Assembly: GCF_905397285.1 (NCBI RefSeq)
Contig: NZ_CAJPUX010000002.1
Span: forward strand, 496,001-560,000
DNA: 64,000 nucleotides
Origin: Cupriavidus plantarum
GTDB taxonomy: Bacteria > Pseudomonadota > Gammaproteobacteria > Burkholderiales > Burkholderiaceae
Direction of reading: 5' to 3'
Position 1 is the first letter of the stretch; the number at the start of each line of letters is the position of its first letter. Position numbers and translations under genes: made by a program. Under the pieces are notes generated by a model, which was not told the DNA's origin, ran no database searches, and was given only the letters and a program-made list of their open reading frames with translations. Shown here piece after piece: positions 9,605 to 17,799 of this stretch.

Positions 9605-10543
9605 TTATGGTTGCCGGATCAGCCCTTCGACGCCCGTGATCTGCTGGATCAGACGCGCGCCTTCCTCCATCAGGAAATGCTTGAACGCCAGCGCGACAGG
9701 CGGGAGCCGCTTGTTCCGGCGATGCACGACGTACCAGTTGAGCATGACGGGGAAGCCCTCGATATCGAGCACGGCAAGCTTGCCGGCCTGCAGCTCGAGG
9801 CCGACCGTGTGGGCCGACAGAAAGGCGATGCCCATGTTGGCGATCACCGCTTGTTTGATCGTCTCGGTGCTCTTGATCTCCATGGCAATACGCAGGTTCG
9901 ACAGGCGCCCCGCAAAACCCTCCTGCATCGAATTCCACGTATCCGATCCGCGCTCGCGCGAAACGAAGGCTTCTTCGGCGAGTCCCGCCAATGGAATGTG
10001 CCGCTTGCCCACCAGCGGATGATTGGGCGCCGCAACAATGACGTAGGGGTGCGGTGCAAACGACTCGGCAATCGTGTCGCCGCTTTCTGGCGGCCGCACC
10101 ATCACGGCCAGGTCGGTGAGGTTGCCGCCAAGCTGATGCAATAATTCTTCGCGATTGTGCACCGCAAGATTTAAAGTTACGCCGTCGTGACGGCCCATGA
10201 ATTCCGCAAGCAATCGCGGAAAAAAATAGTCGCCCGCACTGATCACGGCGACATTGAGACGGCCTCCGGATATACCCTTAAGCTGCGCCATCGCATCTTC
10301 CGCCTCGCGGAATTGCTGAATGATACTGCGGCTGTAATGCAGCATCTCCGTGCCCGCCGGCGTGAGGTAGATGCGCTTGCCAAGCTGCTCGAAAAGCGGC
10401 AGCCCTACGTGGTGTTCGAGTTGACGAACCTGTGTAGAAACAGCAGGTTGCGTGAGGTGCAGTTCTTCCGCCGCGCGCGAAAAGCTCAGGTGGCGGGCCA
10501 CCGTTTCAAAGACCTTGAGTTGACGCAGCGTGGCATTTTTCAT
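9605..10543 (-). CDS. LysR-family regulator, CbbR-like
   Basis: This 312-residue LysR protein has an N-terminal winged helix (LRQLKVFETVARHLSFSRAA, then HLTQPAVSTQVRQLE) and a periplasmic-binding-like effector domain. Its sequence closely follows CbbR, the activator of Calvin-cycle genes (STETIKQAVIANMGIAFLSAHTVGLEL near the C-terminus). It is divergent from the first OFA transporter across a 219-bp AT-rich gap and probably controls that gene and itself. A CbbR relative is apt here because oxalate-derived formate can support CO2 fixation in Cupriavidus. No RuBisCO genes are in view, so it may be a paralogue devoted to oxalate/formate transport. Confidence 0.88.
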   Translation of the reverse strand: MKNATLRQLKVFETVARHLSFSRAAEELHLTQPAVSTQVRQLEHHVGLPLFEQLGKRIYLTPAGTEMLHYSRSIIQQFREAEDAMAQLKGISGGRLNVAVISAGDYFFPRLLAEFMGRHDGVTLNLAVHNREELLHQLGGNLTDLAVMVRPPESGDTIAESFAPHPYVIVAAPNHPLVGKRHIPLAGLAEEAFVSRERGSDTWNSMQEGFAGRLSNLRIAMEIKSTETIKQAVIANMGIAFLSAHTVGLELQAGKLAVLDIEGFPVMLNWYVVHRRNKRLPPVALAFKHFLMEEGARLIQQITGVEGLIRQP

Positions 10544-10762
10544 TGCACCGATTCCTGCAATCTATAAAGGATCGTCAATGATCATAATAAAAAACTTTAT
10601 GCTGTGGTGATCTAAGTTTGAAGTAGCATCAATTCCACCGATGCAACGTGCCGCAATGTCAGGCGCGCTCATTCAGTAGTGAAGAACGAGGGCACCATCC
10701 CCCACGATGGGTTGCCCGGCTGCGCCATCAGAGCGCAAGACACTAATGCAAGGAGACACGAC

Positions 10763-12106
10763 ATGGCGCACATCGATGCGGCAGGCCCCGTCATGGGCAA
10801 TTCCAATGGCGGTTTGCTGCACAACCGTTGGTTCCAGTTATTCATCGGTGTGCTCTGTATGGGCCTCGTGGCGAACCTCCAGTACGGCTGGACGCTGTTC
10901 GTCAATCCCATGAATGCCAAGCACCACTGGGGCGAATCCGCCATCCAGGTCGCCTTTTCCATCTTCATCGTGACCGAGACGTGGCTGGTGCCGATCGAAG
11001 GCTGGCTCGTCGACAAGTTCGGTCCCCGTCCCGTGGTGGCATGCGGCGCGATCTGCGCCGGCCTGTCATGGGTCATGAACTCGTACGCCACGTCGCTGCC
11101 GATGCTCTACGCGTCGGCGGTGATCGCGGGCATCGGCGCCGGCGGCGTCTATGGCACGTGCGTCGGCAACGCCCTCAAGTGGTTCCCGGACAAGCGCGGC
11201 CTCGCCGCGGGCCTGACTGCCGCGGGATTCGGCGCCGGCTCCGCCATCACGGTGATTCCCATCGCCAACACGATCCAGGCGTCGGGCTACGAACATGCGT
11301 TCTTCACGTTCGGCATCATCCAGGGCGTCCTGATCTTCATCATGGCGCTGCTGCTGGTCAAGCCGAAGCCGCCGCGCATCACGCAGACGAACAAGGCGAT
11401 CCTGACGAATCCGGTGGAATTCACGCCCGGCCAGATGGTGCGCACACCCGTGTTCTGGCTGATCTATGCGTCGTTCGTCGCCGTGGCCGCCGGCGGCATC
11501 ATGGCCACCGCGCAGCTCGGCCCCATCGCGAAGGACTTTGGCTTCTCGTCGATGCCGATCACGATGCTCGGCGTCACGCTGCCGCTGCTGACGATGACGC
11601 TGTCGATCGACAACCTCTGCAACGGCCTGACGCGTCCGCTGTGCGGGTTCATCTCGGACCGCATCGGCCGCGAGAACACGATGTTCTTCATCTTCATCGG
11701 CGAGGGCCTTTCGCTGATCGGCCTGATGGAGTTCGGCCACAACCCGTACCTGTTCATGCTGTTCGCGGCGCTGACCTTCCTGTTCTGGGGCGAGATCTTC
11801 TCGATCTTCCCGGCGCTGTGCGCCGACACGTTCGGCAGCAAGTTCGCCGCGGCCAACGCCGGCACGCTCTACACCGCGAAAGGCACCGCCGCGCTGCTCG
11901 TGCCGCTGGCGTCCGTGCTGTCGCATCACGGCGGCTGGAGCCTCGTGTTCACGGTCGCGGCGGTGATGACCGTTGCGGCGGGCCTGTCCGCGAAGTTCCT
12001 GCTGCAACCGATGCGCAGGCGCTTCATCACCGGTCATGTGAACGCACAGACGGTGAATGACCGCGCGACGTACATGGCGGGGTTCTCCGCGGGCAAGGGA
12101 GAGTAG
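10763..12106 (+). CDS. OFA-family MFS transporter (oxalate/formate antiporter-like) 1
   Basis: This 447-residue, 12-helix major facilitator resembles OxlT. It probably imports oxalate, perhaps in exchange for formate, in the inner membrane. The charged residues expected to bind dicarboxylate appear to be the Arg in NGLTRPLCGF (helix 8) and the Lys in LYTAKGTAALL (helix 11), by comparison with R272 and K355 of OxlT; this mapping is by eye. AAGGAGA precedes the ATG at 10763. No TGATATATCA operator is present upstream; instead it diverges from the CbbR-like LysR, so its control probably differs from transporter 2. Confidence 0.88.
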   Translation: MAHIDAAGPVMGNSNGGLLHNRWFQLFIGVLCMGLVANLQYGWTLFVNPMNAKHHWGESAIQVAFSIFIVTETWLVPIEGWLVDKFGPRPVVACGAICAGLSWVMNSYATSLPMLYASAVIAGIGAGGVYGTCVGNALKWFPDKRGLAAGLTAAGFGAGSAITVIPIANTIQASGYEHAFFTFGIIQGVLIFIMALLLVKPKPPRITQTNKAILTNPVEFTPGQMVRTPVFWLIYASFVAVAAGGIMATAQLGPIAKDFGFSSMPITMLGVTLPLLTMTLSIDNLCNGLTRPLCGFISDRIGRENTMFFIFIGEGLSLIGLMEFGHNPYLFMLFAALTFLFWGEIFSIFPALCADTFGSKFAAANAGTLYTAKGTAALLVPLASVLSHHGGWSLVFTVAAVMTVAAGLSAKFLLQPMRRRFITGHVNAQTVNDRATYMAGFSAGKGE

Positions 12107-12228
12107 GGCACCGGCCCAGATGGGCATGACGATTACCGATTCGAAACGCGGCAACACGAGCGCGACAACACAAACACGACACCATCCACGCGGCACCCTA
12201 TAGCAGCATCACAAGAAGGAGCGGCACC

Positions 12229-13140
12229 ATGAATGTTTCGCTTCCACAATTGAAGGCCTTCGCGGCCGTGGCGCGCCAGAAGAGTTTCACGCGCGCCGCG
12301 GCCGAGCTGGGCCTCACGCAATCGGCCATCAGTCGCAGCGTGCGCGAACTGGAGGAGGAAATCGATCAGCGTCTGTTCGATCGCACCACGCGCCAGGTGG
12401 AACTCACCGACGCCGGCGCGCATCTGTCCCAACGCATCTGCCATTTGATAGAGGAGGTCGAGCAGACCCTGCGCGAAAGCCACGGCACGGCCAAGCCGAG
12501 CCAGGGCACCGTGCAGATCGCCACGGATCCCGTGCTGTCGTCGATGTGCGTTCCCACGTGGGTCGCGGGATGCCGCGGCGCATGGCCGGGCATCGGCATC
12601 ACGCTGCGCGATCGATCGCATGACGGCGTGCTGCAAAGCGTGCGCAACGGCGAGGTGGACTTCGGCATCGCGAGCAATCCCACGCCCTGCGACGATCTCT
12701 ATTGCGAGCCGCTGTGCGTGGATCCGCTGTGTGCCGTGCTGCCTGCGGAGCACCCACTGGCAGCGCGCGATACGTTAGGGTGGGGGGACCTCGCCGATGC
12801 AACGGTGCTGACGCTCGATCAGCATTCGGGCATGCAGCCCGCCGTCGAGCGCGCGCTTGCCACCTATCACGTGCGTCCCGGCACCCTGCAGGTACTGGGC
12901 CACTTCGCCGCGATCTTCGGCATGGTGGCGATGGGGCTCGGCATCGGCGTGGTGCCGTCGCGCGCGCAGGCGGCGGGCGTTTCGCCGACGGCAGTGCTGC
13001 GGCCGCTACGGCCTCAGGTGACCTCCACCGTCATGCTGGTCCGGCGCAAGAGCCGGTCGCTCAAGCCCAATGCGGCGGCCGTCTGGGACAACCTGCGGGC
13101 GCAGGAGTACGATCAGGATCTGCTGAAAAAAGCGGGATGA
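12229..13140 (+). CDS. LysR-family transcriptional regulator
   Basis: This 303-residue LysR protein has an HTH around residues 5-65 (LPQLKAFAAVARQKSFTRAA) and a typical effector domain ending with the conserved GMVAMGLGIGVVPS segment. It follows transporter 1 by 122 bp in the same direction, with AAGAAGGAG before its ATG, and could be co-transcribed with it. The target is not identifiable. It is unlike the CbbR-like protein on the other side of the transporter. A very strong palindrome lies about 150 bp after its stop. Confidence 0.85.
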   Translation: MNVSLPQLKAFAAVARQKSFTRAAAELGLTQSAISRSVRELEEEIDQRLFDRTTRQVELTDAGAHLSQRICHLIEEVEQTLRESHGTAKPSQGTVQIATDPVLSSMCVPTWVAGCRGAWPGIGITLRDRSHDGVLQSVRNGEVDFGIASNPTPCDDLYCEPLCVDPLCAVLPAEHPLAARDTLGWGDLADATVLTLDQHSGMQPAVERALATYHVRPGTLQVLGHFAAIFGMVAMGLGIGVVPSRAQAAGVSPTAVLRPLRPQVTSTVMLVRRKSRSLKPNAAAVWDNLRAQEYDQDLLKKAG

Positions 13141-13292
13141 GAGCAGGACGAGACCAGGCTGAACGATCGATGAGTTCTTTCAATGGGCTTGTTCGCGGAC
13201 CTGATGAATTGACCGCAATGCAGCAAGGGTTTTAGCGCCGCGTATGCCACTTAGCAACAGCTGAGCAGCATGCGGCGATGCGCGAAAGCGCC

Positions 13293-13322
13293 CAACAACG
13301 CACCCCTAGGGGTGCGTTGTTG
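13293..13322. terminator. 30-bp perfect palindrome, probable terminator
   Basis: Arms of 15 bp (CAACAACGCACCCCT and its exact complement) meet with no spacer. It follows the LysR gene and precedes the operator/promoter of the microprotein. It probably insulates the two units; a protein-binding site is possible because it has no loop. Confidence 0.65.
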
Positions 13323-13351
13323 CGTTTGGCGCATATAGAAGAAAACTTCTG

Positions 13352-13372
13352 TTGATATATCACATACAGAAT
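13352..13372 (+). promoter_or_regulatory. Oxalate-regulon operator, copy 5, upstream of the microprotein promoter
   Basis: TTGATATATCACATACAGAA (13352-13371) matches the shared element. Unlike the other copies it ends just before the -35 box instead of covering the -10. Confidence 0.7.
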
Positions 13373-13373
13373 A

Positions 13374-13402
13374 TTTACAGACGTTGCGATGCAGCATATA
13401 AT
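13374..13402 (+). promoter_or_regulatory. Strong sigma-70 promoter for the microprotein
   Basis: TTTACA (13374-13379) and a perfect TATAAT (13397-13402) are separated by 17 bp. This is the best promoter of the oxalate locus. Transcription would start near 13409, about 30 bp before the ATG at 13438. Confidence 0.75.
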
Positions 13403-13437
13403 GAAAACTCCTTGACCTACCTCACTCAGGATTTTTC

Positions 13438-13659
13438 ATGAACACCGCTCTGCTTACCGTCATCGCGCTGGGTCTTATCCATCTGGGCGTCTTCGCAACC
13501 TGGCTCATCGCCAACGGCGTGTCCATGGAGACGCTGACGACCGCGCAGGATCATGGCCGCTTTGCCGGACTGGGCGCCGCGCAGGATTCGACCGACGGCG
13601 TTGGCCGCTCGCGTCCCGCTGCGACCCCGGCGCTGGTTCCGGAATTCGCGCGTATCTGA
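13438..13659 (+). CDS. 73-residue membrane microprotein of the oxalate regulon
   Basis: The N-terminus is one hydrophobic helix (TALLTVIALGLIHLGVFATWL, about residues 3-24), then a polar Ala/Gly/Ser/Pro-rich tail of about 45 residues. No family is recognised. The call rests on the promoter with the regulon operator 65-85 bp upstream, the CAGGA before the ATG and the clean membrane segment. It could be a small accessory subunit or stabiliser of the adjacent OFA transporter. Codon use toward the end is less convincing, so the C-terminus could be non-conserved. Confidence 0.6.
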   Translation: MNTALLTVIALGLIHLGVFATWLIANGVSMETLTTAQDHGRFAGLGAAQDSTDGVGRSRPAATPALVPEFARI

Positions 13660-14068
13660 TCCCCCTCGCCCTGACGTTGGAGCTTGTTACGGCCGGCTTC
13701 TCCAACATGATTCAAGGCTTCCGTCGTCTCCACGACGTCTGAGCTCACGGCCGACTTTCTTCCCCGCTTCTCCTCCATCGCCCATTCCGATCGATTCTGG
13801 ATGTCGACACATTCACGAGCGATTGCGATTGTCCGGTGCCTAGGACTTTCCCTATCAGGGTACGCACGCTGCTGCGCCGCACGGCGCGCCCATACGCGCG
13901 CGTTCTCTGCGCATTGATCTTCCCCCAGTCGCTAACCGTTTGATTGCAAACGGATGCCCGCGCGCCGGCGCGAGGGTTTCATGCATGCCGCGAACCATTG
14001 CCGGCATCGTAGGGCGCCCATCCCCCGACAGGCCGCCGACAGGTGCGGCACCGCACCGATTTCCCGCC
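13660..14068. other. Gene-free stretch within the oxalate locus
   Basis: About 400 bases hold no convincing gene on either strand; the open frames present have poor starts and arginine-rich shadow composition. No repeat or strong hairpin was seen until the operator of transporter 2. It may include the 3' untranslated part of the microprotein transcript. Confidence 0.5.
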
Positions 14069-14078
14069 TTGACTTGGT

Positions 14079-14098
14079 TGATATATCACATACCGTAT
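14079..14098 (+). promoter_or_regulatory. Oxalate-regulon operator, copy 6, upstream of OFA transporter 2
   Basis: TGATATATCACATACCGTAT is the fullest match to the consensus. TTGACT (14069-14074) lies 16 bp before TACCGT (14091-14096), so the operator occupies spacer and -10 as in copies 3 and 4. A leader of about 95 bp follows. Confidence 0.75.
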
Positions 14099-14193
14099 AG
14101 CACTAGAACGGCTTAGCTGTTCGAGACTAACGAGCGCCCGAAAAGGGCGCCAAAAATCCACAACGGCGGGCCGGCCCGTCAGAAGGAGACACC

Positions 14194-15513
14194 ATGGAAC
14201 TGCAGCAACAGGCGCCGACGTCTCGGTTTGCTTCCCCCTGGGTGCAACTCGCATTCGGCGTGATCTGTATGGCGATGATCGCCAACATGCAATACGGCTG
14301 GACGCTGTTCGTCAATCCGATCGATGACAAGTACCACTGGGGCCGCACAGCGATCCAGGTGGCCTTCACCATCTTCGTGGTCACGGAAACGTGGCTCGTT
14401 CCGATCGAGGGGTATCTCGTCGACAAGTACGGTCCGCGCCCGGTCGTGGTGGGTGGGGGGCTGCTATGCGCCATCGCGTGGGCGCTGAACTCGGTGGCCT
14501 CGTCGCTGCCGATGCTGTACGTCGCGGCCGCCATCGGCGGTGTGGGCGCCGGCGCGGTGTACGGGACGTGCGTGGGTAACGCGCTCAAGTGGTTCCCGAA
14601 CCGTCGCGGCCTCGCGGCGGGCATTACCGCCGCGGGTTTCGGCGCGGGTTCCGCGCTCACCGTGGTGCCCATCGCCAACATGATCAAGAGCAGCGGCTAC
14701 GAGGCCACGTTCCTGTGGTTCGGTCTCGGCCAGGGCCTGATCGTGTTCCTGCTGGGCATGGCCCTGTATCCGCCGTCGGCGAAGATCCTCAGCGAGGTCA
14801 AGGCCACGCTGAAGAGCGCCACGACCTACAACGCCACGCCGCGTCAGGTCCTCTCGTCACCGATCTTCTGGGTCATGTACGCGATGTTCGTGATGATGGC
14901 GGCCGGCGGCCTGATGGCCACGGCGCAGCTCGGCCCTATCGCCAAGGATTTCGGCCTGCACGATTCGCCGGTCTCGATTCTCGGCCTGACACTGCCGGCA
15001 CTCACGTTCGCGCTGACCATCGACCGCGTACTGAACGGCCTGACGCGTCCGTTCTTCGGCTGGATCTCCGACAACATCGGCCGCGAAAACACGATGTTCC
15101 TCGCGTTCGCGGTGGAGGCGGTCGGCATCGTGCTGCTGTCGAAATACGGGCATAACCCCGTGGCGTTCGTGGTGCTGACGGGCGTGGTGTTCTTCGCCTG
15201 GGGCGAGATCTACAGCCTGTTCCCGGCCACATGCGGCGATACGTTCGGTCCGAAGTTTGCCGCGACCAACGCCGGCCTGCTGTACACCGCCAAGGGCACT
15301 GCCGCGCTGCTGGTCCCGTTCTCGAGCGTGATCACCGCCGCGACGGGCGACTGGCACGCGGTGTTCATGCTGGCGTCCGGCATGGCGGCCCTCTCCGCGC
15401 TGCTGGCCATCTTCGTGCTCAAGCCGATGCGCGAGGCGCACGCGAAGAAATACGTACATGCCAATACCACGTCGCCGATGGGCTATCGCCCGGTGCCGGA
15501 CGACGTGACCTGA
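14194..15513 (+). CDS. OFA-family MFS transporter (oxalate/formate antiporter-like) 2
   Basis: This 439-residue OxlT-type transporter is a close paralogue of transporter 1, sharing NMQYGWTLFVNP, ETWLVPIEGYLVDKYGPRP and LLYTAKGTAALLVPF. The candidate substrate residues (Arg in NGLTRPFFGW, Lys in YTAKG) are kept. AGAAGGAGA precedes the ATG. It carries the regulon operator upstream and is therefore likely the oxalate-induced importer under the GntR protein, while transporter 1 is under LysR-type control. A strong terminator follows. Confidence 0.88.
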   Translation: MELQQQAPTSRFASPWVQLAFGVICMAMIANMQYGWTLFVNPIDDKYHWGRTAIQVAFTIFVVTETWLVPIEGYLVDKYGPRPVVVGGGLLCAIAWALNSVASSLPMLYVAAAIGGVGAGAVYGTCVGNALKWFPNRRGLAAGITAAGFGAGSALTVVPIANMIKSSGYEATFLWFGLGQGLIVFLLGMALYPPSAKILSEVKATLKSATTYNATPRQVLSSPIFWVMYAMFVMMAAGGLMATAQLGPIAKDFGLHDSPVSILGLTLPALTFALTIDRVLNGLTRPFFGWISDNIGRENTMFLAFAVEAVGIVLLSKYGHNPVAFVVLTGVVFFAWGEIYSLFPATCGDTFGPKFAATNAGLLYTAKGTAALLVPFSSVITAATGDWHAVFMLASGMAALSALLAIFVLKPMREAHAKKYVHANTTSPMGYRPVPDDVT

Positions 15514-15552
15514 TGGGGGAGGGGGCCTCGTAACAACGATGCGCTGACGCAT

Positions 15553-15577
15553 GCCCGCCCTCGTGGCGGGCTTTTTT
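15553..15577 (+). terminator. Rho-independent terminator after OFA transporter 2
   Basis: GCCCGCC and GGCGGGC pair around a 5-base loop and run into six T residues. Confidence 0.9.
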
Positions 15578-15688
15578 ATGTTCGCATTTTCACGAAATCG
15601 ATGAAAGTGATTGCTGCAGTTTCCGGCTAATCAAGCGGATGGGAATTGGCTACGATGCAGGCATCGAGATTTCTCACAGGAGCCTTCC

Positions 15689-16705
15689 ATGAAAGCCATC
15701 GGCCTGACCCGTTATCTGCCCATCGCCGACCCGCAATCGCTATTCGACGTCGAACTGCCCAGGCCGGAAGCGGCGGGCCACGACCTGCTCGTCAAGATCG
15801 AGGCGGTGGCCGTGAATCCGGTGGACACCAAGGTCCGCGCGCCGAAGGACAAGGTCGAACCGTCCCCGCGTGTGCTGGGATGGGACGCGGCGGGTACCGT
15901 CGTGGCCGTGGGTGCGGACGTCACGCTCTTCAAGGTGGGCGACCCGGTGTTCTATGCGGGCAGCATCACGCGTCCCGGTACCAACAGCGAATATCACCTC
16001 GTTGACGAACGCATCGCGGGGCACAAGCCCGCATCGCTGGACTTCGCGCATGCGGCCGCGCTGCCGCTGACCGCCATCACCGCGTGGGAAGCGCTGTTCG
16101 ACCGCCTGGGCGTTTCGGAGAAGGGCGAGCATGAGGGCAAGTCCGTGCTCATCATTGGCGGCGCCGGCGGCGTCGGTTCCATCGGCATCCAGCTGGCCAA
16201 GGTACTGGCGAAGCTGACCGTCATCGCGACGGCTTCGCGTCCGGAGTCGGAGGCATGGGTGCGCAAGCTCGGCGCCGACCATACGATCGACCATCGCGGC
16301 GACATTCCCGCGCAGCTGCGCACGCTGGGCTTCGAGAACGTCGACTACATCCTGTGCTTCAACGACACGGACCGCCACTTCAAGGCGATGGCCGAAGCGA
16401 TCGCGCCGCAGGGCAAGATCTGCTCGATCGTCGAAAACTCGGGCCCGCTCGCGGTGGGCGACCTGAAGAGCAAGAGCGCCACGTTCGTCTGGGAGTTCAT
16501 GTTCACGCGCGCGATGTACGGCACGCCGGATATGGTCGCCCAGCACAAGCTGCTGAACGAAGTCGCCCGCCTGATCGACGCTGGCCGCCTGCAAACCACG
16601 CTCGGCGAGAACCTGGGCGCGATCAACGCCGAAAACCTGCGGCGCGCGCACGCGATGCTGGAGGGTGGGCAGACGATCGGGAAGCTGGTGCTGCAGGGGT
16701 TCTGA
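15689..16705 (+). CDS. Zinc-type alcohol dehydrogenase-like (MDR/quinone oxidoreductase) protein
   Basis: This 338-residue MDR-superfamily oxidoreductase has an N-terminal GroES-like domain and a C-terminal Rossmann domain with the NADPH loop GGAGGVGSIGIQLAK. Zinc-ligand Cys residues of true alcohol dehydrogenases are missing, so it is of the quinone-oxidoreductase/zinc-free type. Substrates in this group are quinones or enones. CAGGAG precedes the ATG at 15689. It stands alone between the oxalate locus and a convergent hydrolase gene, with no operator shared with either. Confidence 0.85.
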   Translation: MKAIGLTRYLPIADPQSLFDVELPRPEAAGHDLLVKIEAVAVNPVDTKVRAPKDKVEPSPRVLGWDAAGTVVAVGADVTLFKVGDPVFYAGSITRPGTNSEYHLVDERIAGHKPASLDFAHAAALPLTAITAWEALFDRLGVSEKGEHEGKSVLIIGGAGGVGSIGIQLAKVLAKLTVIATASRPESEAWVRKLGADHTIDHRGDIPAQLRTLGFENVDYILCFNDTDRHFKAMAEAIAPQGKICSIVENSGPLAVGDLKSKSATFVWEFMFTRAMYGTPDMVAQHKLLNEVARLIDAGRLQTTLGENLGAINAENLRRAHAMLEGGQTIGKLVLQGF

Positions 16706-16722
16706 GCTAACTCGTCATTGCG

Positions 16723-17658
16723 CTAACCTGCAACGAAGGCCGCGATCGTTTTGGCGACCGCCGCGTCCTGAAGGATGCGGCGGTGGCCCAGGCCTTCGGT
16801 GGTGGCGAGCCGCGCGCCGGGCCATGCTCCCGCGATGGCGGCCCCATCTTCCCAGGGCACTTCCCGGTCATCGCGGTCGTGGACGATGAGGGTCGGCGGC
16901 ACGTCGCGCTTGCGGCCGATATCGGGCACATTCAGCGCGGACCACGGCATGCCCAGCCACTTTGCGCTGTCACGCGCCATGCGCGCGAACACTGCGGGAC
17001 TGAAGCCCAGCTGCCACGCCAGTGCCGCGCACGCACGGCCCATGTCCGCGGGCGGGCAGACGAGCGCGGCACGCCGTACCGGCAGGCCTTCGCGAATGGC
17101 CAGCGCCGTCGCCGGGCCGCCGGCCGAATGCGATACCACCGCGTGCACGGGCCCCACATGCCACGCCGCCGCCAGCAGCGACCTCGACAATTCGACGATC
17201 GAGCTGCGCTCAACCCCATGCGCCCCAGCGTCGGACGCCCCGTGGGAGAGCGCATCGAACGCCGCCACGCGCAGGCCCGCGTCGAGCAACCGCGGCACCA
17301 GCGTGTGCCATTGCGCGGCATTGCCGCCCCAGCCGTGCGCAAGCAGCACGACCGGGCCTTCCTGTCCCCATCGATACACGCGCACGCGCCGGCTTGCCCC
17401 CTGGCCCGTCACGAGCGCCCAGTCCGCGCGTGCGGCATCCAGCAGTCGCTGACCCGGCGCCGCCACGGGCGCGCGCGGCGGCGAGAACCACAGGCGTTCG
17501 AGCTCCCGCGCGGCGCGGGCGGGGTGCAGCAGCGATGTGGCCTGCCATCGGAGCCGATACCAGCCCGCGACGCGCGGCGGGGCGGAGGACCTCGGGGGCG
17601 TGGCGGCCGGCGGGGAATTTTCGGCGGAACGGGATGATGGCGACAGCACTTGCGACAC
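16723..17658 (-). CDS. Alpha/beta hydrolase controlled by the adjacent TetR
   Basis: This 311-residue alpha/beta hydrolase has the oxyanion HGWGG loop (LLAHGWGGNAAQW), nucleophile Ser in SHSAGG, an Asp in IVHDRDDREVPW and a His in GLGHRRIL. GTG 17658 is chosen because AGGAGG lies 8 bases upstream; the longer frame to 17733 lacks this. Its promoter region contains a 15-bp sequence (17750-17764) nearly identical to one before the tetR gene, so the pair probably forms an inducible ester or lactone hydrolysis unit. The substrate is unknown. Confidence 0.82.
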   Translation of the reverse strand: MSQVLSPSSRSAENSPPAATPPRSSAPPRVAGWYRLRWQATSLLHPARAARELERLWFSPPRAPVAAPGQRLLDAARADWALVTGQGASRRVRVYRWGQEGPVVLLAHGWGGNAAQWHTLVPRLLDAGLRVAAFDALSHGASDAGAHGVERSSIVELSRSLLAAAWHVGPVHAVVSHSAGGPATALAIREGLPVRRAALVCPPADMGRACAALAWQLGFSPAVFARMARDSAKWLGMPWSALNVPDIGRKRDVPPTLIVHDRDDREVPWEDGAAIAGAWPGARLATTEGLGHRRILQDAAVAKTIAAFVAG

Positions 17659-17749
17659 GGTAAAGACCTCCTCGATGGACGGTTTGGACGGTCTTCCCGG
17701 CGCGCTAGCGCCCGGTGCCCACACCCGTCGCAATTTTTTGCATTTTGCG

Positions 17750-17764
17750 ACCGACCAGTCGTGC
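17750..17764 (-). promoter_or_regulatory. TetR-type operator copy A, before the hydrolase gene
   Basis: ACCGACCAGTCGTGC (plus strand) matches the complement of the site at 18455-18469 at 14 of 15 bases. It lies 92 bp upstream of the hydrolase GTG. Confidence 0.7.
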
Positions 17765-17799
17765 TATTTTTAAAGCAATAAAACGCGATAAAACATGCC

